A stretch of 64,000 nt of DNA from Bordetella genomosp. 12 (GTDB lineage Bacteria; Pseudomonadota; Gammaproteobacteria; Burkholderiales; Burkholderiaceae_B). The stretch lies in the NCBI RefSeq assembly GCF_002261355.1, contig NZ_NEVU01000001.1, forward strand, positions 248,001 to 312,000. The letters are read 5' to 3'. The position numbers and the translations under genes are program-made. This document shows, one piece after another, positions 1-7,008 of the stretch (position 1 is the stretch's first letter; each line of letters begins with the position of its first letter). Under the pieces are notes generated by a model. It had not been told where the DNA came from. It was given only the letters and a program-made list of their open reading frames with translations, and searched no databases.

Positions 1-187
1 GCACGCCGATGGCGATATCGAAACTCGCTCCCTTGGGGTAGCCGCCGATGAAGGCTTCGGGAAACACCGCGATGTCGGCGCCCTGGCGCGCGCAATCGGC
101 GATCAGCGCGCAGGCCTTGGCCACCGTGGCCGGCGTGTCTTCGGTAATGGAGGCGGCCTGAACGACCGCGGCCTTGAACTTAGCCAT
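1..187 (-). CDS. Nitrilase, N-terminal part (cut by window edge)
   Basis: The first 62 residues of a carbon-nitrogen hydrolase are visible; the rest lies left of the window. The segment VFPEAFIGGYPKG is the conserved first block of true nitrilases, and Glu44 within it is the expected catalytic Glu of the Glu-Lys-Cys triad. Nitrilases hydrolyse nitriles to carboxylates and ammonia in the cytoplasm. The start is the ATG at 187, 12 nt after the livF stop, so the gene is probably the last cistron of the liv-type transporter operon. That suggests the transporter imports the nitrile or a related amide or amino acid (inference). Lys and Cys of the triad are outside the window, so an amidase of the same superfamily cannot be excluded. 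Confidence 0.8.
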   Translation of the reverse strand, partial: MAKFKAAVVQAASITEDTPATVAKACALIADCARQGADIAVFPEAFIGGYPKGASFDIAIGV

Positions 188-199
188 GTGGATTTCCTT

Positions 200-901
200 C
201 TAAATGCCGAGATAGGTACGACGGATATCGTCGTTGGATTCGAGTTCGGCGGCGCTGCCATGCATGGCGATGCGGCCGCTTTCCAGAACATAGGCCCGGC
301 CCACGACGCGCAGGGCGCTGGCCACGTTCTGTTCAATCAGCAACACGGAGATGCCCTGGGCGTTGACCTTCAGGATGGCGTCGTGCACTTCGTCGACCAT
401 CATGGGAGCCAGACCGTGGCTGGGCTCATCGAGCAGCAGCAAGCGCGGCCGGGCCATCAGCGCGCGGCAGAAGGCGACCATCTGCTGCTCGCCGCCCGAC
501 AAGGTGCCGGCCATCTGGCCGCGGCGTTCGGCCAGGCGCGGAAACAGCGTGAAGCAGGCCTGGATATCGGCGCTCAGGTCCGCGCCCCGGCGGTTGTAGG
601 CGCCCAGCAGCAGGTTGTCGTGGACACTCATTTCAGGAAAGACATGCCGGCCTTCCGGCACGCAGGCCACACCGGCATTGACGCGCCGGTGTGCGGGCAA
701 TTCCGTCAGATTGCGGCCTTCGAACGCGATGGTGCCGCTCAGTTTGGGCAGTTGCCCGCAGATGGCGCGGATGATCGACGTCTTGCCGGCCGTGTTGGCG
801 CCCAGAATGGCGACGGTTTCGCCGGCCTGCACGTCGATGTTCACGTCGTGCAGAACCGGCCGGGGTCCGTAGCCGCCCGTGAGATTACGTATGCTGAGCA
901 T
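200..901 (-). CDS. livF: Branched-chain amino-acid-type ABC transporter ATPase LivF
   Basis: 233-residue ATP-binding subunit of a LivFGHMJ-type importer. Walker A is at residues 34-41 (GANTAGKT; the usual NGAGKT has Thr in place of Gly), signature LSGGEQQ at 134-140 and Walker B LLLLDEP at 154-160. An ATG start at 901 is chosen because GGGAGG lies just upstream and the protein then begins MLSIRNL, as usual for LivF. A longer frame back to 931 lacks this support. It overlaps the end of livG by 17 nt, which fits translational coupling. The substrate cannot be told from the ATPase. The neighbouring nitrilase suggests an amide- or nitrile-related compound. Confidence 0.92.
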   Translation of the reverse strand: MLSIRNLTGGYGPRPVLHDVNIDVQAGETVAILGANTAGKTSIIRAICGQLPKLSGTIAFEGRNLTELPAHRRVNAGVACVPEGRHVFPEMSVHDNLLLGAYNRRGADLSADIQACFTLFPRLAERRGQMAGTLSGGEQQMVAFCRALMARPRLLLLDEPSHGLAPMMVDEVHDAILKVNAQGISVLLIEQNVASALRVVGRAYVLESGRIAMHGSAAELESNDDIRRTYLGI

Positions 902-1616
902 GGCTGCCTCCCAGATAGGCGGAGATGACATCGGGGTTGGCGGAGACGTCGGCCGGCGTGCCGTCGGCGATCAGCCGGCCGAAATTCAGCACCAGAAGTC
1001 TTTCGCACAGGCGCATGATGGCGCGCATGTGGTGTTCGACCACGATGAGCGTCAGGCCGTCGCGGTCGCGCAACTCGCGCAGCGTCGCCATGACGGCATC
1101 CATCTCCGGCGGCGTGAGCGCGGCCATCACCTCGTCGAGCAGCAGGATGCGCGGCTCGGTGGCCAGGGCGCGGGCGACTTCGCCCAGCGCCTTTTGCGGA
1201 AACGTCAGGTCATCGACGTCGGCGTGTGCCTGGTCGCGCAGCCCGACTTTGTCCAGGCAGTCCCAGGCCAGGGCGCGCGCGTCGGGCAGCTTGTGATGCA
1301 GCAAGCCGGCCGTCGTGACGTTTTCCAGCAGGCTCATCTCGGGAAACAGCGCGGTGTTCTGGAAGGTCTTGGTCATGCCCTGACGCGCGATGACGTGCGG
1401 GCGTTTGCGGTCGATGCGTTTGCCGTCGAAGTGAATCTGTCCCGACGTGGGTTTGTACATGCCCACCAGCATGCTGAACAACGTGGTTTTGCCGGCGCCG
1501 TTCGGGCCGATGAGGCCGATGATTTCCTTGGGCCGGATGCTGAAAGAGACATCGTTGACGGCCACCAGGCCGCCGAACCGGACGGTCAGATTGCTGGCGA
1601 TCAAAGTGGCGGTCAT
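885..1616 (-). CDS. livG: Branched-chain amino-acid-type ABC transporter ATPase LivG
   Basis: 243-residue partner ATPase. Walker A GPNGAGKT is at residues 37-44 and Walker B ILLLDE is followed by the long LivG-type C-terminal part. The ABC signature is unusual: where LivG proteins normally carry a G-G/Q-Q-like motif this one reads LTFPQKALGE. One composite site of the LivF/LivG dimer may therefore be degenerate. The start at 1616 has GCAGGAG upstream and overlaps the livM stop as ATGA. Known role: energises transport through LivHM together with LivF. Confidence 0.92.
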   Translation of the reverse strand: MTATLIASNLTVRFGGLVAVNDVSFSIRPKEIIGLIGPNGAGKTTLFSMLVGMYKPTSGQIHFDGKRIDRKRPHVIARQGMTKTFQNTALFPEMSLLENVTTAGLLHHKLPDARALAWDCLDKVGLRDQAHADVDDLTFPQKALGEVARALATEPRILLLDEVMAALTPPEMDAVMATLRELRDRDGLTLIVVEHHMRAIMRLCERLLVLNFGRLIADGTPADVSANPDVISAYLGGSHAQHT

Positions 1617-2575
1617 GCGCGTGCTCCTGCCCGCTTGCCGCGGAATACCGATACCAGCCCGCGTGGACGCCACAGCACGATGGCGATGAGCACCACGCCG
1701 AACGTAAAGGGCGCGATGCCGGCTGCCTTATTGGACAGATACGTGTTGAGGACTTCTTCGAGCGGCACGACGACCAGCGCGCCGATGATGGGGCCGGCCA
1801 GGGTGCCGACGCCGCCGACGATGGCGATGAGGGCGGCACGGATGGAGATGCCCGCCGCGCTGAAAACGCTTTCCGGATCAAAGAAGAAGGTGAACTGCGC
1901 GAACAGCGTGCCGGTGGCGGCTGTCAGCGCCGCGGAGATCAGCGCGCCGGTAAGTTTGACCTTGAGCGTATCGACTCCGGCGACCTCGGCGGCATCTTCG
2001 TTCTCGCGCACGGCCCGCAGCAGATAGCCCATCTTGCCGTGCGCCAGCCAGGCAAACACCAGCGAGACAATGACGAACAGCCCGGTAAAGAGATAGACGT
2101 AGTTGCCCGCGCCGCGGAACTGCATCATGAGCCAGGAGTTACCCACGAAAGGCACGGAGATGCCCTGGGGGCCGCCCGTAATGCCGGGCAGTGAGGTCGC
2201 CAGGATGCGGCATGCCTCGCCGAAAGCCAGCGTGGCCAGGGCGAAGTACGGGCCTTTGAGGCGCATGGTCGGCAGGGCCAGGACGATGGCCGCCAGCATG
2301 GCCAGGACCATGCCCAGCAGCATGCCCAGCCACGGCGTGATGCCCCACAGGGTCTGCAGCACGGTCGAGGAATAGGCGCCGATGCCAAAGAAGGCCGCGT
2401 GACCGAGCGAGATCTGGTTGGCCAGGCCGCCGACGATGTTCCAGCATTGGCCCAGGGTGGCGGCCATCAGGACCAGGCACAGCACGCGCACCGCGTAGCC
2501 GCGCGGGTCGAGCACCAGCGACAGGCCCAGCGCGGCGATGGCGACGATGGCGATGAGGAGCACAGACTTTTTCAT
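1613..2575 (-). CDS. livM: ABC transporter permease LivM
   Basis: 320-residue inner-membrane permease of the BPD_transp_2 family. It begins MKKSVLLIAIVAIAALG and has about eight to ten hydrophobic segments. The LivM hallmark RAVRENEDAAEVAGVD lies in the cytoplasmic loop that contacts the ATPase. The start at 2575 overlaps the livH stop by 4 nt (ATGA), and its own stop overlaps the livG start the same way. It forms the translocation pore with LivH. Confidence 0.93.
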   Translation of the reverse strand: MKKSVLLIAIVAIAALGLSLVLDPRGYAVRVLCLVLMAATLGQCWNIVGGLANQISLGHAAFFGIGAYSSTVLQTLWGITPWLGMLLGMVLAMLAAIVLALPTMRLKGPYFALATLAFGEACRILATSLPGITGGPQGISVPFVGNSWLMMQFRGAGNYVYLFTGLFVIVSLVFAWLAHGKMGYLLRAVRENEDAAEVAGVDTLKVKLTGALISAALTAATGTLFAQFTFFFDPESVFSAAGISIRAALIAIVGGVGTLAGPIIGALVVVPLEEVLNTYLSNKAAGIAPFTFGVVLIAIVLWRPRGLVSVFRGKRAGARA

Positions 2576-3441
2576 CGTGCCCCCTTGCCCAGCAAGCCCT
2601 GCGGGCGGAAGGCCAGAAAAGTGATGAAGACCACGAACAGCGCGAGGTTCTGCAGTTGTATGGGCATGACGAGGGTGGAGAGCGACTGGATGACGCCGAC
2701 GATGAGGCCGCCGACCAAGGCGCCCAGGACGCTGCCCAAGCCGCCCAGCACCACGACGGTGAACATCAGGACGACGAATTGCGCACCGGCGGTGGGACTG
2801 ACGGCCGAATAGCTGAGAATGACGCCGCCGCCAAAGGCGGTCAGGCCGGTTCCCAGTCCGAAGGCGATGGCATAGACGGTGCGCGTATCGATGCCGAAGA
2901 GTTGCGCGGCATTGGCGTTTTGCGAGGTGGCGCGGATGGCCCGGCCGATCCAGCTGCGCGTCAACAGCAGCCATAGCGCACCCGAGATCACCAGGGCGGC
3001 GATGAAGGCCACCAGATAGGGCACGGAGATGAACAGCGGTCCGATCTCCAGGGCGGCGGTCTGGTAAGGCGTGCGCACCGAACGGAACTCCGAGCCAAAC
3101 AGCATCAGCGCGCCGTTCTCGATCACCGCCAGCAGGCCGACGGTCAGGAAAATCTGCGCCACCGGCGGTGCTTTGAGCACATGCTGCACCAGCAGCCGCT
3201 GACAGAGCGCGCCCAGCGCAAAGCCCACCGCCAGGGAGACGAAGGCGCCCAGCACGGGATCCAGGCCCAGGTAGGCCCAGGCGAACCAGGCGGCGTACAT
3301 GCCTATCATCAGGAATTCCGCCTGCGCGAAATTGACGATCTTGAGCACGCCGAACACCAGCGACAGGCCGACGGCGATCACGCCGTAGACCCCGCCGATC
3401 AGCAGCCCGTCAATCAGGGTTTGAAGAAATGCGGAGATCAT
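2572..3441 (-). CDS. livH: ABC transporter permease LivH
   Basis: 289-residue permease starting MISAFLQTLIDGLLIGGVYG, a typical LivH N-terminus, and ending FLAFRPQGLLG. The loop RAIRATSQNANAAQLFGID is the LivH coupling segment. It pairs with LivM. A 51-nt gap with a GC-rich hairpin separates it from the upstream binding-protein gene, whereas livH, livM, livG and livF all overlap, so the four are translationally coupled. Confidence 0.93.
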   Translation of the reverse strand: MISAFLQTLIDGLLIGGVYGVIAVGLSLVFGVLKIVNFAQAEFLMIGMYAAWFAWAYLGLDPVLGAFVSLAVGFALGALCQRLLVQHVLKAPPVAQIFLTVGLLAVIENGALMLFGSEFRSVRTPYQTAALEIGPLFISVPYLVAFIAALVISGALWLLLTRSWIGRAIRATSQNANAAQLFGIDTRTVYAIAFGLGTGLTAFGGGVILSYSAVSPTAGAQFVVLMFTVVVLGGLGSVLGALVGGLIVGVIQSLSTLVMPIQLQNLALFVVFITFLAFRPQGLLGKGAR

Positions 3442-3454
3442 GGAGCATCCTGCG

Positions 3455-3474
3455 GGCCGGCGCGGGCCGGCCCT
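3455..3474 (-). repeat. GC-rich intercistronic hairpin between livJ and livH
   Basis: Perfect 7-bp arms GGGCCGG and CCGGCCC are separated by 6 nt in the 51-nt gap after livJ. No T-tract follows, so it is more likely an mRNA-stability or partial-termination element than a full terminator. Such a hairpin after a binding-protein cistron commonly helps the binding protein exceed its permease (inference). Confidence 0.5.
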
Positions 3475-3492
3475 CGGGGAAGTAAAGAGGGG

Positions 3493-4665
3493 TTACTTGA
3501 CTTCGGCGCCCATCCAGCGCGCCGGCGCTTTGGCAGCGGCGTCGGGGAAGACGGTCACCAGATCGGTGCCGCGCCATTGCACGAAGATGGGATAGGCGGT
3601 GGAGGTCAGGCCTTTGGCGTCAAAGGCGGTGCAGCCGCCGGGAATGCCGGCGGCAAAGCCGTCGCACTTCTTCAGGCTGGCCACGGCGTTGCGGATTTTC
3701 TCGGGATCGGTGGATTTGGCTTGCTGGATGGCCGCGATCATGTGCTGCAGCGCCGCGCCGTACATGATGGATTCGTGGGCCATGAACACGCCGTGCTTGG
3801 CCTTGTAGCGCGCGGCGATGTCCGGCGCTGCATCGTAGTTGGCCGGCGCGATCGAGAACACGTCTTCGGCATATTCGCCGAGGCCCTTCTGGAAGTCAGG
3901 CACGATGTAGCCGGCGGCGCCGCCGATGACGGGCAGGTTCACGCGCTGCTGCCGCATGGTGCGGATGATGAGCAGGCCGTCGTTGAAGTACGACACGGGG
4001 AAGACCACCTGGGCGTCGGAGCGGCGCAGTTTGTTGACCAGCGGCGCGACATCGGTGATGCCCAATGGGTAGCCATCATCGATCACGACCTCCACGCCGT
4101 CCTTGGCGGCGGCCTTGCGGATGCCTTCGGCCTGTGAGGTGCCGTAGGCGGTGTCTTCATAGAAGATCGCGATCTTCGACAGTTTCTGTCCGGCCTTGGC
4201 GGCGACGTCCTTGGCGTACTGGAATTGCTTCTCGCCAAAGGTGGTGGCTTTGGGAGCCACCTGGAAGATGTAGCGGTAGCCGCGATTGGTGATCTGGTCG
4301 GCGAAGGAGTGCGTGATCATGGGGATGCCGGCGCGCTCGGTGACTTCCGAAGCCGCCAGCGTGATGGAGCTCACGAATGAGCCCACGATGCCCACGACCT
4401 GGTTCTGGCTGACCAGGCGCTGCACGGCGGCGGCCGCGGCGTTGGGGGCCGGAACATCCGCGTAGACCAGCTTGACATCGAGATCGCCCAGCGCGGGCTT
4501 CATCTCTTCGAGCGCCTGTTCGATGCCGTTCTTGGCATTGATGCCGAACTGGGCATTGGGGCCGCTCAGGGGCAGCACGACGCCGATGTTCACGGTTTCC
4601 GCCGAGGCGGCGGCCGGACCGAGCAAGGCGGCGCTCAATAAAGTCACTGTTAACCAGCGAGCCAT
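3493..4665 (-). CDS. livJ: Periplasmic substrate-binding protein, LivJ/LivK type
   Basis: 390-residue type I periplasmic binding protein (Peripla_BP_6). A signal peptide MARWLTVTLLSAALLGPAAASAE is followed by the family start VNIGVVLPLSGPNAQFG. The segment AFVSSITLAASEVTERAGIPMI-like at the first lobe hinge (SFVSSITLAASEV) and the later YEDTAYGTSQAEGIR are typical of LivJ-like receptors. It delivers substrate to LivHM. It is the first gene of the operon, with a well-formed promoter at 4720-4748. It is divergent from the TrmB-type regulator. The ligand is unknown; amino acids, amides or aromatic acids are all bound by this family. Confidence 0.9.
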   Translation of the reverse strand: MARWLTVTLLSAALLGPAAASAETVNIGVVLPLSGPNAQFGINAKNGIEQALEEMKPALGDLDVKLVYADVPAPNAAAAAVQRLVSQNQVVGIVGSFVSSITLAASEVTERAGIPMITHSFADQITNRGYRYIFQVAPKATTFGEKQFQYAKDVAAKAGQKLSKIAIFYEDTAYGTSQAEGIRKAAAKDGVEVVIDDGYPLGITDVAPLVNKLRRSDAQVVFPVSYFNDGLLIIRTMRQQRVNLPVIGGAAGYIVPDFQKGLGEYAEDVFSIAPANYDAAPDIAARYKAKHGVFMAHESIMYGAALQHMIAAIQQAKSTDPEKIRNAVASLKKCDGFAAGIPGGCTAFDAKGLTSTAYPIFVQWRGTDLVTVFPDAAAKAPARWMGAEVK

Positions 4666-4719
4666 GTTCTTTCTCCTTGGACTGACATTTTTGTGTACCG
4701 CAGCAAGCGGTTGGAAAGC

Positions 4720-4748
4720 AGTCTAGGCAGCGTCAAAACCCACGTCAA
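4720..4748 (-). promoter_or_regulatory. Sigma-70-type promoter for livJ operon
   Basis: On the minus strand TTGACG (4748-4743) and TAGACT (4725-4720) are separated by exactly 17 nt. This places the transcription start about 45-50 nt upstream of the livJ start codon. A TTGTCGA half-site (4761-4755 on the minus strand), identical to one arm of the regulator operator, sits directly upstream of the -35 box. Confidence 0.6.
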
Positions 4749-4754
4749 ATAAAT

Positions 4755-4761
4755 TCGACAA
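4755..4761. promoter_or_regulatory. Operator half-site upstream of livJ promoter
   Basis: TCGACAA here repeats one arm of the perfect inverted repeat at 4830-4849. It lies 7 nt upstream of the livJ -35 box. The mirror arm is weak, so binding here may depend on the stronger site. The assignment rests on repeat identity only. Confidence 0.35.
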
Positions 4762-4799
4762 GAATTCCGCCTTGCTGGCGTTTTCCCCTATTAATACCC

Positions 4800-4828
4800 T
4801 TGTAAAACAGGGCTTTACGGGATATATT
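4800..4828 (+). promoter_or_regulatory. Promoter of the TrmB-family regulator gene
   Basis: TTGTAA (4800-4805) and TATATT (4823-4828) are 17 nt apart, giving a good sigma-70 match. Transcription should start near 4835, inside the inverted repeat at 4830-4849, about 25 nt before the ATG at 4860. Confidence 0.55.
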
Positions 4829-4829
4829 G

Positions 4830-4849
4830 TTGTCGAAAATAATCGACAA
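4830..4849. promoter_or_regulatory. Inverted-repeat operator over the regulator transcription start
   Basis: Perfect arms TTGTCGA and TCGACAA with a 6-nt spacer lie immediately after the -10 box. The position predicts autorepression by the adjacent TrmB-type protein, with the half-site at 4755 linking it to livJ control (inference). The operator also shows that the TTG at 4827 is not the translation start. Confidence 0.55.
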
Positions 4850-4859
4850 AGGAGACGGC

Positions 4860-5618
4860 ATGGAGATCGATGCGCAACTGCAGGCCTTGGGCTTGGACGA
4901 GAAGGAGCGCCGCTTTTATCTTGCAGCGCTGCAGCTGGGCTCGGCCTCGGTCACGGAGGTCGCCACCCGCGCCGGGGTGTCGCGCACCAACGGCTACGAT
5001 CTGCTCGAACGCCTGGAGCGCCGCGGGCTGGTGGCGCAGGAGGGCGAGGCCGCCGGCGTGCGGCGCGTGCTACCGGCCGACCCGAGCGTGCTGATCCGGG
5101 ATTGGGAGCGTAAGCGGCTCATGCTCGACGAACTCGTTCCCGAACTGCGCTCGCTGTATAACGGCTCGCCGCGCAAGCCGCGCACCCGCATGTACGAGGG
5201 GGCGGAGGGCATACATCGCGCGCTGTGGGAAACCCTGGAGTGCCGCAGCAAGTTGCTGCTGGGGGTGCTGTCCATGCATGAGTTGCTCGAAGAGCCCGGC
5301 GCGCAATGGATGGATGGCTTCATCGCCGAGCGCGTCAGGCGCGGCATACGCCTTAACGTGCTGCGCTCGCCGGCGCGCGAGACCGAAAGGATCTGGCCCA
5401 CGAGCGGCGGCGAACTGCGCGAGCTGCGATACGTGCCGGCCGAACTCGATCTGGGCATGACGATGTACATCGCCGACGACAAGGTGACGTATGTGTCTTC
5501 CAAGGAGGAGAACTACGCCATGGTGATCGAAAGCCGCGAGCTGGCGTCTTTGAATCGTTCTTTTTTCTATTCGCTGTGGGCCGGGGCCGTCAAGTCCGGC
5601 GGGCATGCAGCGGCCTGA
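4860..5618 (+). CDS. TrmB-family transcriptional regulator
   Basis: 252 residues. An N-terminal winged helix-turn-helix (about residues 5-75, with SVTEVATRAGVSRTNGYDLLERLERRGLV as the recognition region) is followed by a linker helix and a C-terminal sensor domain (about 100-250) of the TrmB kind seen in sugar and metabolite sensors. ATG 4860 is chosen because GGAGACGGC precedes it and upstream in-frame codons overlap the promoter and operator. It is divergent from the liv/nitrilase operon, so it probably controls that operon and itself. The inducer is unknown. Confidence 0.82.
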   Translation: MEIDAQLQALGLDEKERRFYLAALQLGSASVTEVATRAGVSRTNGYDLLERLERRGLVAQEGEAAGVRRVLPADPSVLIRDWERKRLMLDELVPELRSLYNGSPRKPRTRMYEGAEGIHRALWETLECRSKLLLGVLSMHELLEEPGAQWMDGFIAERVRRGIRLNVLRSPARETERIWPTSGGELRELRYVPAELDLGMTMYIADDKVTYVSSKEENYAMVIESRELASLNRSFFYSLWAGAVKSGGHAAA

Positions 5619-5808
5619 CGGCCAGGGCGTGGTGCAGCGCGGCTTGTCTTTTGCCAACTGGCGCTAATATGCTTAGTGCAGCAGCCCGTCGGGCTGCGTT
5701 CTTTCGTCGCCGCTGTGCAAGGTCCTTGCCGCCATGACTACGCCTGTTTTTTCTCTCTCCATCTCTCCCATGTCCTGTCTGGCCAGACTGTCTGGCCGGT
5801 GACGCGCT
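5619..5808. other. Intergenic region before the TusA/DsrE/MetE unit
   Basis: 190 nt with no convincing gene. The only structure seen is the palindromic cluster at 5777-5797 next to the following gene. No clear terminator for the TrmB-type gene was found. Confidence 0.6.
5777..5797. promoter_or_regulatory. Overlapping palindromes upstream of the TusA-like gene
   Basis: GTCTGGCCAGAC (5777-5788) is a perfect 12-bp palindrome, and GTCTGGCC recurs at 5790-5797. The strand-symmetric unit GTCTGGCC/GGCCAGAC thus occurs three times in 21 nt, ending 11 nt before the GTG start. This could be an operator or an mRNA hairpin controlling the five-gene unit. No regulator is identified. Confidence 0.4.
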
Positions 5809-6048
5809 GTGTCCGCACTCCGTCAAGGCGAAGACTTCTGGGACGCCGGCAACATGGGTTGCGGCGAACTCGTGCTCAAACTGCGCAAGCACCTCAAAAG
5901 CATGCCTGGCGGGCTGATGCGCGTGGTCGCGCATGATCCGGGCGCGATCCACGACATTCCGGCCTTCTGCCGCATGACCCGCAACTCCCTCGAGCACTAC
6001 GATGCCGCGACGCACACCTTCTGGATACGCTCGCGGCTGGATTGGTAG
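5809..6048 (+). CDS. TusA-like sulfur-carrier protein (variant Cys motif)
   Basis: 79 residues with the TusA/SirA fold pattern: an N-terminal strand and helix with the cysteine, then the family block VVAHDPGAIHDIPAFCRMT, then a C-terminal strand. TusA proteins carry sulfane sulfur on a Cys in a C-P-x-P motif. Here the equivalent is Cys18 in MGCGELVLKLRKHL, so the Pro is replaced by Gly. The GTG start at 5809 is needed to keep the first strand; an ATG at 5854 would begin just before the Cys. It is the first gene of a five-gene co-directional unit whose last member carries a second TusA-like domain with the same C-G variant. Role inferred: sulfur or thiol carrier for that unit. Confidence 0.75.
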   Translation: MSALRQGEDFWDAGNMGCGELVLKLRKHLKSMPGGLMRVVAHDPGAIHDIPAFCRMTRNSLEHYDAATHTFWIRSRLDW

Positions 6049-6090
6049 CGTTGTTTATCCATTCTTACTTCAACACCCTGGAGGCTCAAC

Positions 6091-6453
6091 ATGGCTGGAA
6101 AATTCGTCGTCTCGCTGACCTGTTCCAAGAACGATACCGATAAGGCAACCGTGGCCTTCGTGGTGGCCAATGCCGCCGTCGCTTCCGACAAGCAAACCGT
6201 GGTGTTTCTCTCCATCGAGGGCACGCGGCTGTCTCAGCAAGGTTATGCGGATGAGATCCACGAGGCGGGCTTCGCCCCGCTCAAGGAACTGATGGACAAC
6301 TTCGCGGCCGCGGGCGGCGAAATCTACGTGTGTTCGCCGTGCTTCAAGAAACGCGCGCTGGATGAGAACAAGCTGATTCCCGGCGCCAAGATCGTCGGCG
6401 GCGCCAAGCTGGTGGAATTCATGAGCGAGGGCGCGCCCAGCATCAGCTATTGA
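6091..6453 (+). CDS. DsrE/DsrF-like family protein
   Basis: 120 residues of the DsrE-like fold (COG2044-type). The N-terminus is KFVVSLTCSKNDTDKATVAF, followed by a Rossmann-like core and the conserved block EIYVCSPCFKKR. Cys81 and Cys84 form a C-x-x-C and Cys11 lies at the end of strand 1. DsrE-type proteins relay sulfane sulfur to or from TusA, so a partner relationship with the preceding gene is expected from family knowledge. The good spacing (GGAGG before ATG 6091, 42 nt after the TusA-like stop) supports an operon. Confidence 0.8.
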   Translation: MAGKFVVSLTCSKNDTDKATVAFVVANAAVASDKQTVVFLSIEGTRLSQQGYADEIHEAGFAPLKELMDNFAAAGGEIYVCSPCFKKRALDENKLIPGAKIVGGAKLVEFMSEGAPSISY

Positions 6454-6473
6454 TCCACCTTCGGGAGACGCTC

Positions 6474-6989
6474 ATGTCAGTCCGTCGTTTGATGTGCACG
6501 GTATTCGTGTTGGCCGCCCTGGCGTATGTCGCGGTCAGCTATGCCGTTTTCGAGCTGCCTGCCACGGCCGCCGCCGCCGAGGAATGCGGCTTTTTGCCGG
6601 GCGAATTCGCCACGGGCGGCGGGCTGACTTATGAACGCACCCAGGCTTTCGGTATCAGCTTCGTGCGCAAGCAGGAGTACTTCACGGCCATCACCGTCGG
6701 CCTGGCGCTGGCCTTCATGGCCTTCGCCCTGAGCATCGGTCGCCGCGGCGGCGCCGCCTCGGCCGGCGTGGCCGCGGGCAGTGGCGCGCTGGCGGTCTCC
6801 GCGCTGTGCGTGAGCTGCCTGGCGCCGGCCCTGTCGGTCGTCGGATTGGGGATCGCAGGCGGTTTTCTCGCCGACGTACCGAAATGGCTGATCGCCTTGA
6901 ACACGCTGCTGCTGACGGGCTGGGGCGTGCTGTTCCTGTCGCGGCGCGCCAACGCCTGTGCGCTGCCGCCGCGGGCGGCCCGGGTTTGA
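6474..6989 (+). CDS. Four-helix membrane protein with MerT-like Cys motif
   Basis: 171 residues, not assigned to a named family with certainty. Four hydrophobic segments are seen at about 7-28, 70-90, 97-130 and 136-157. The third contains ALCVSCLAPALSVVGLGIAGG, with Cys112 and Cys115, resembling the Cys pair followed by Pro and Gly of MerT-type transporters. A further Cys38 lies in a predicted periplasmic loop. The start at 6474 follows GGGAG. It is 20 nt after the DsrE-like gene and 19 nt before the next. A thiol- or metal-transport role across the inner membrane is possible but is inference. Confidence 0.65.
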   Translation: MSVRRLMCTVFVLAALAYVAVSYAVFELPATAAAAEECGFLPGEFATGGGLTYERTQAFGISFVRKQEYFTAITVGLALAFMAFALSIGRRGGAASAGVAAGSGALAVSALCVSCLAPALSVVGLGIAGGFLADVPKWLIALNTLLLTGWGVLFLSRRANACALPPRAARV

Positions 6990-7008
6990 ATTCCATCGAG
7001 TGCCACCT

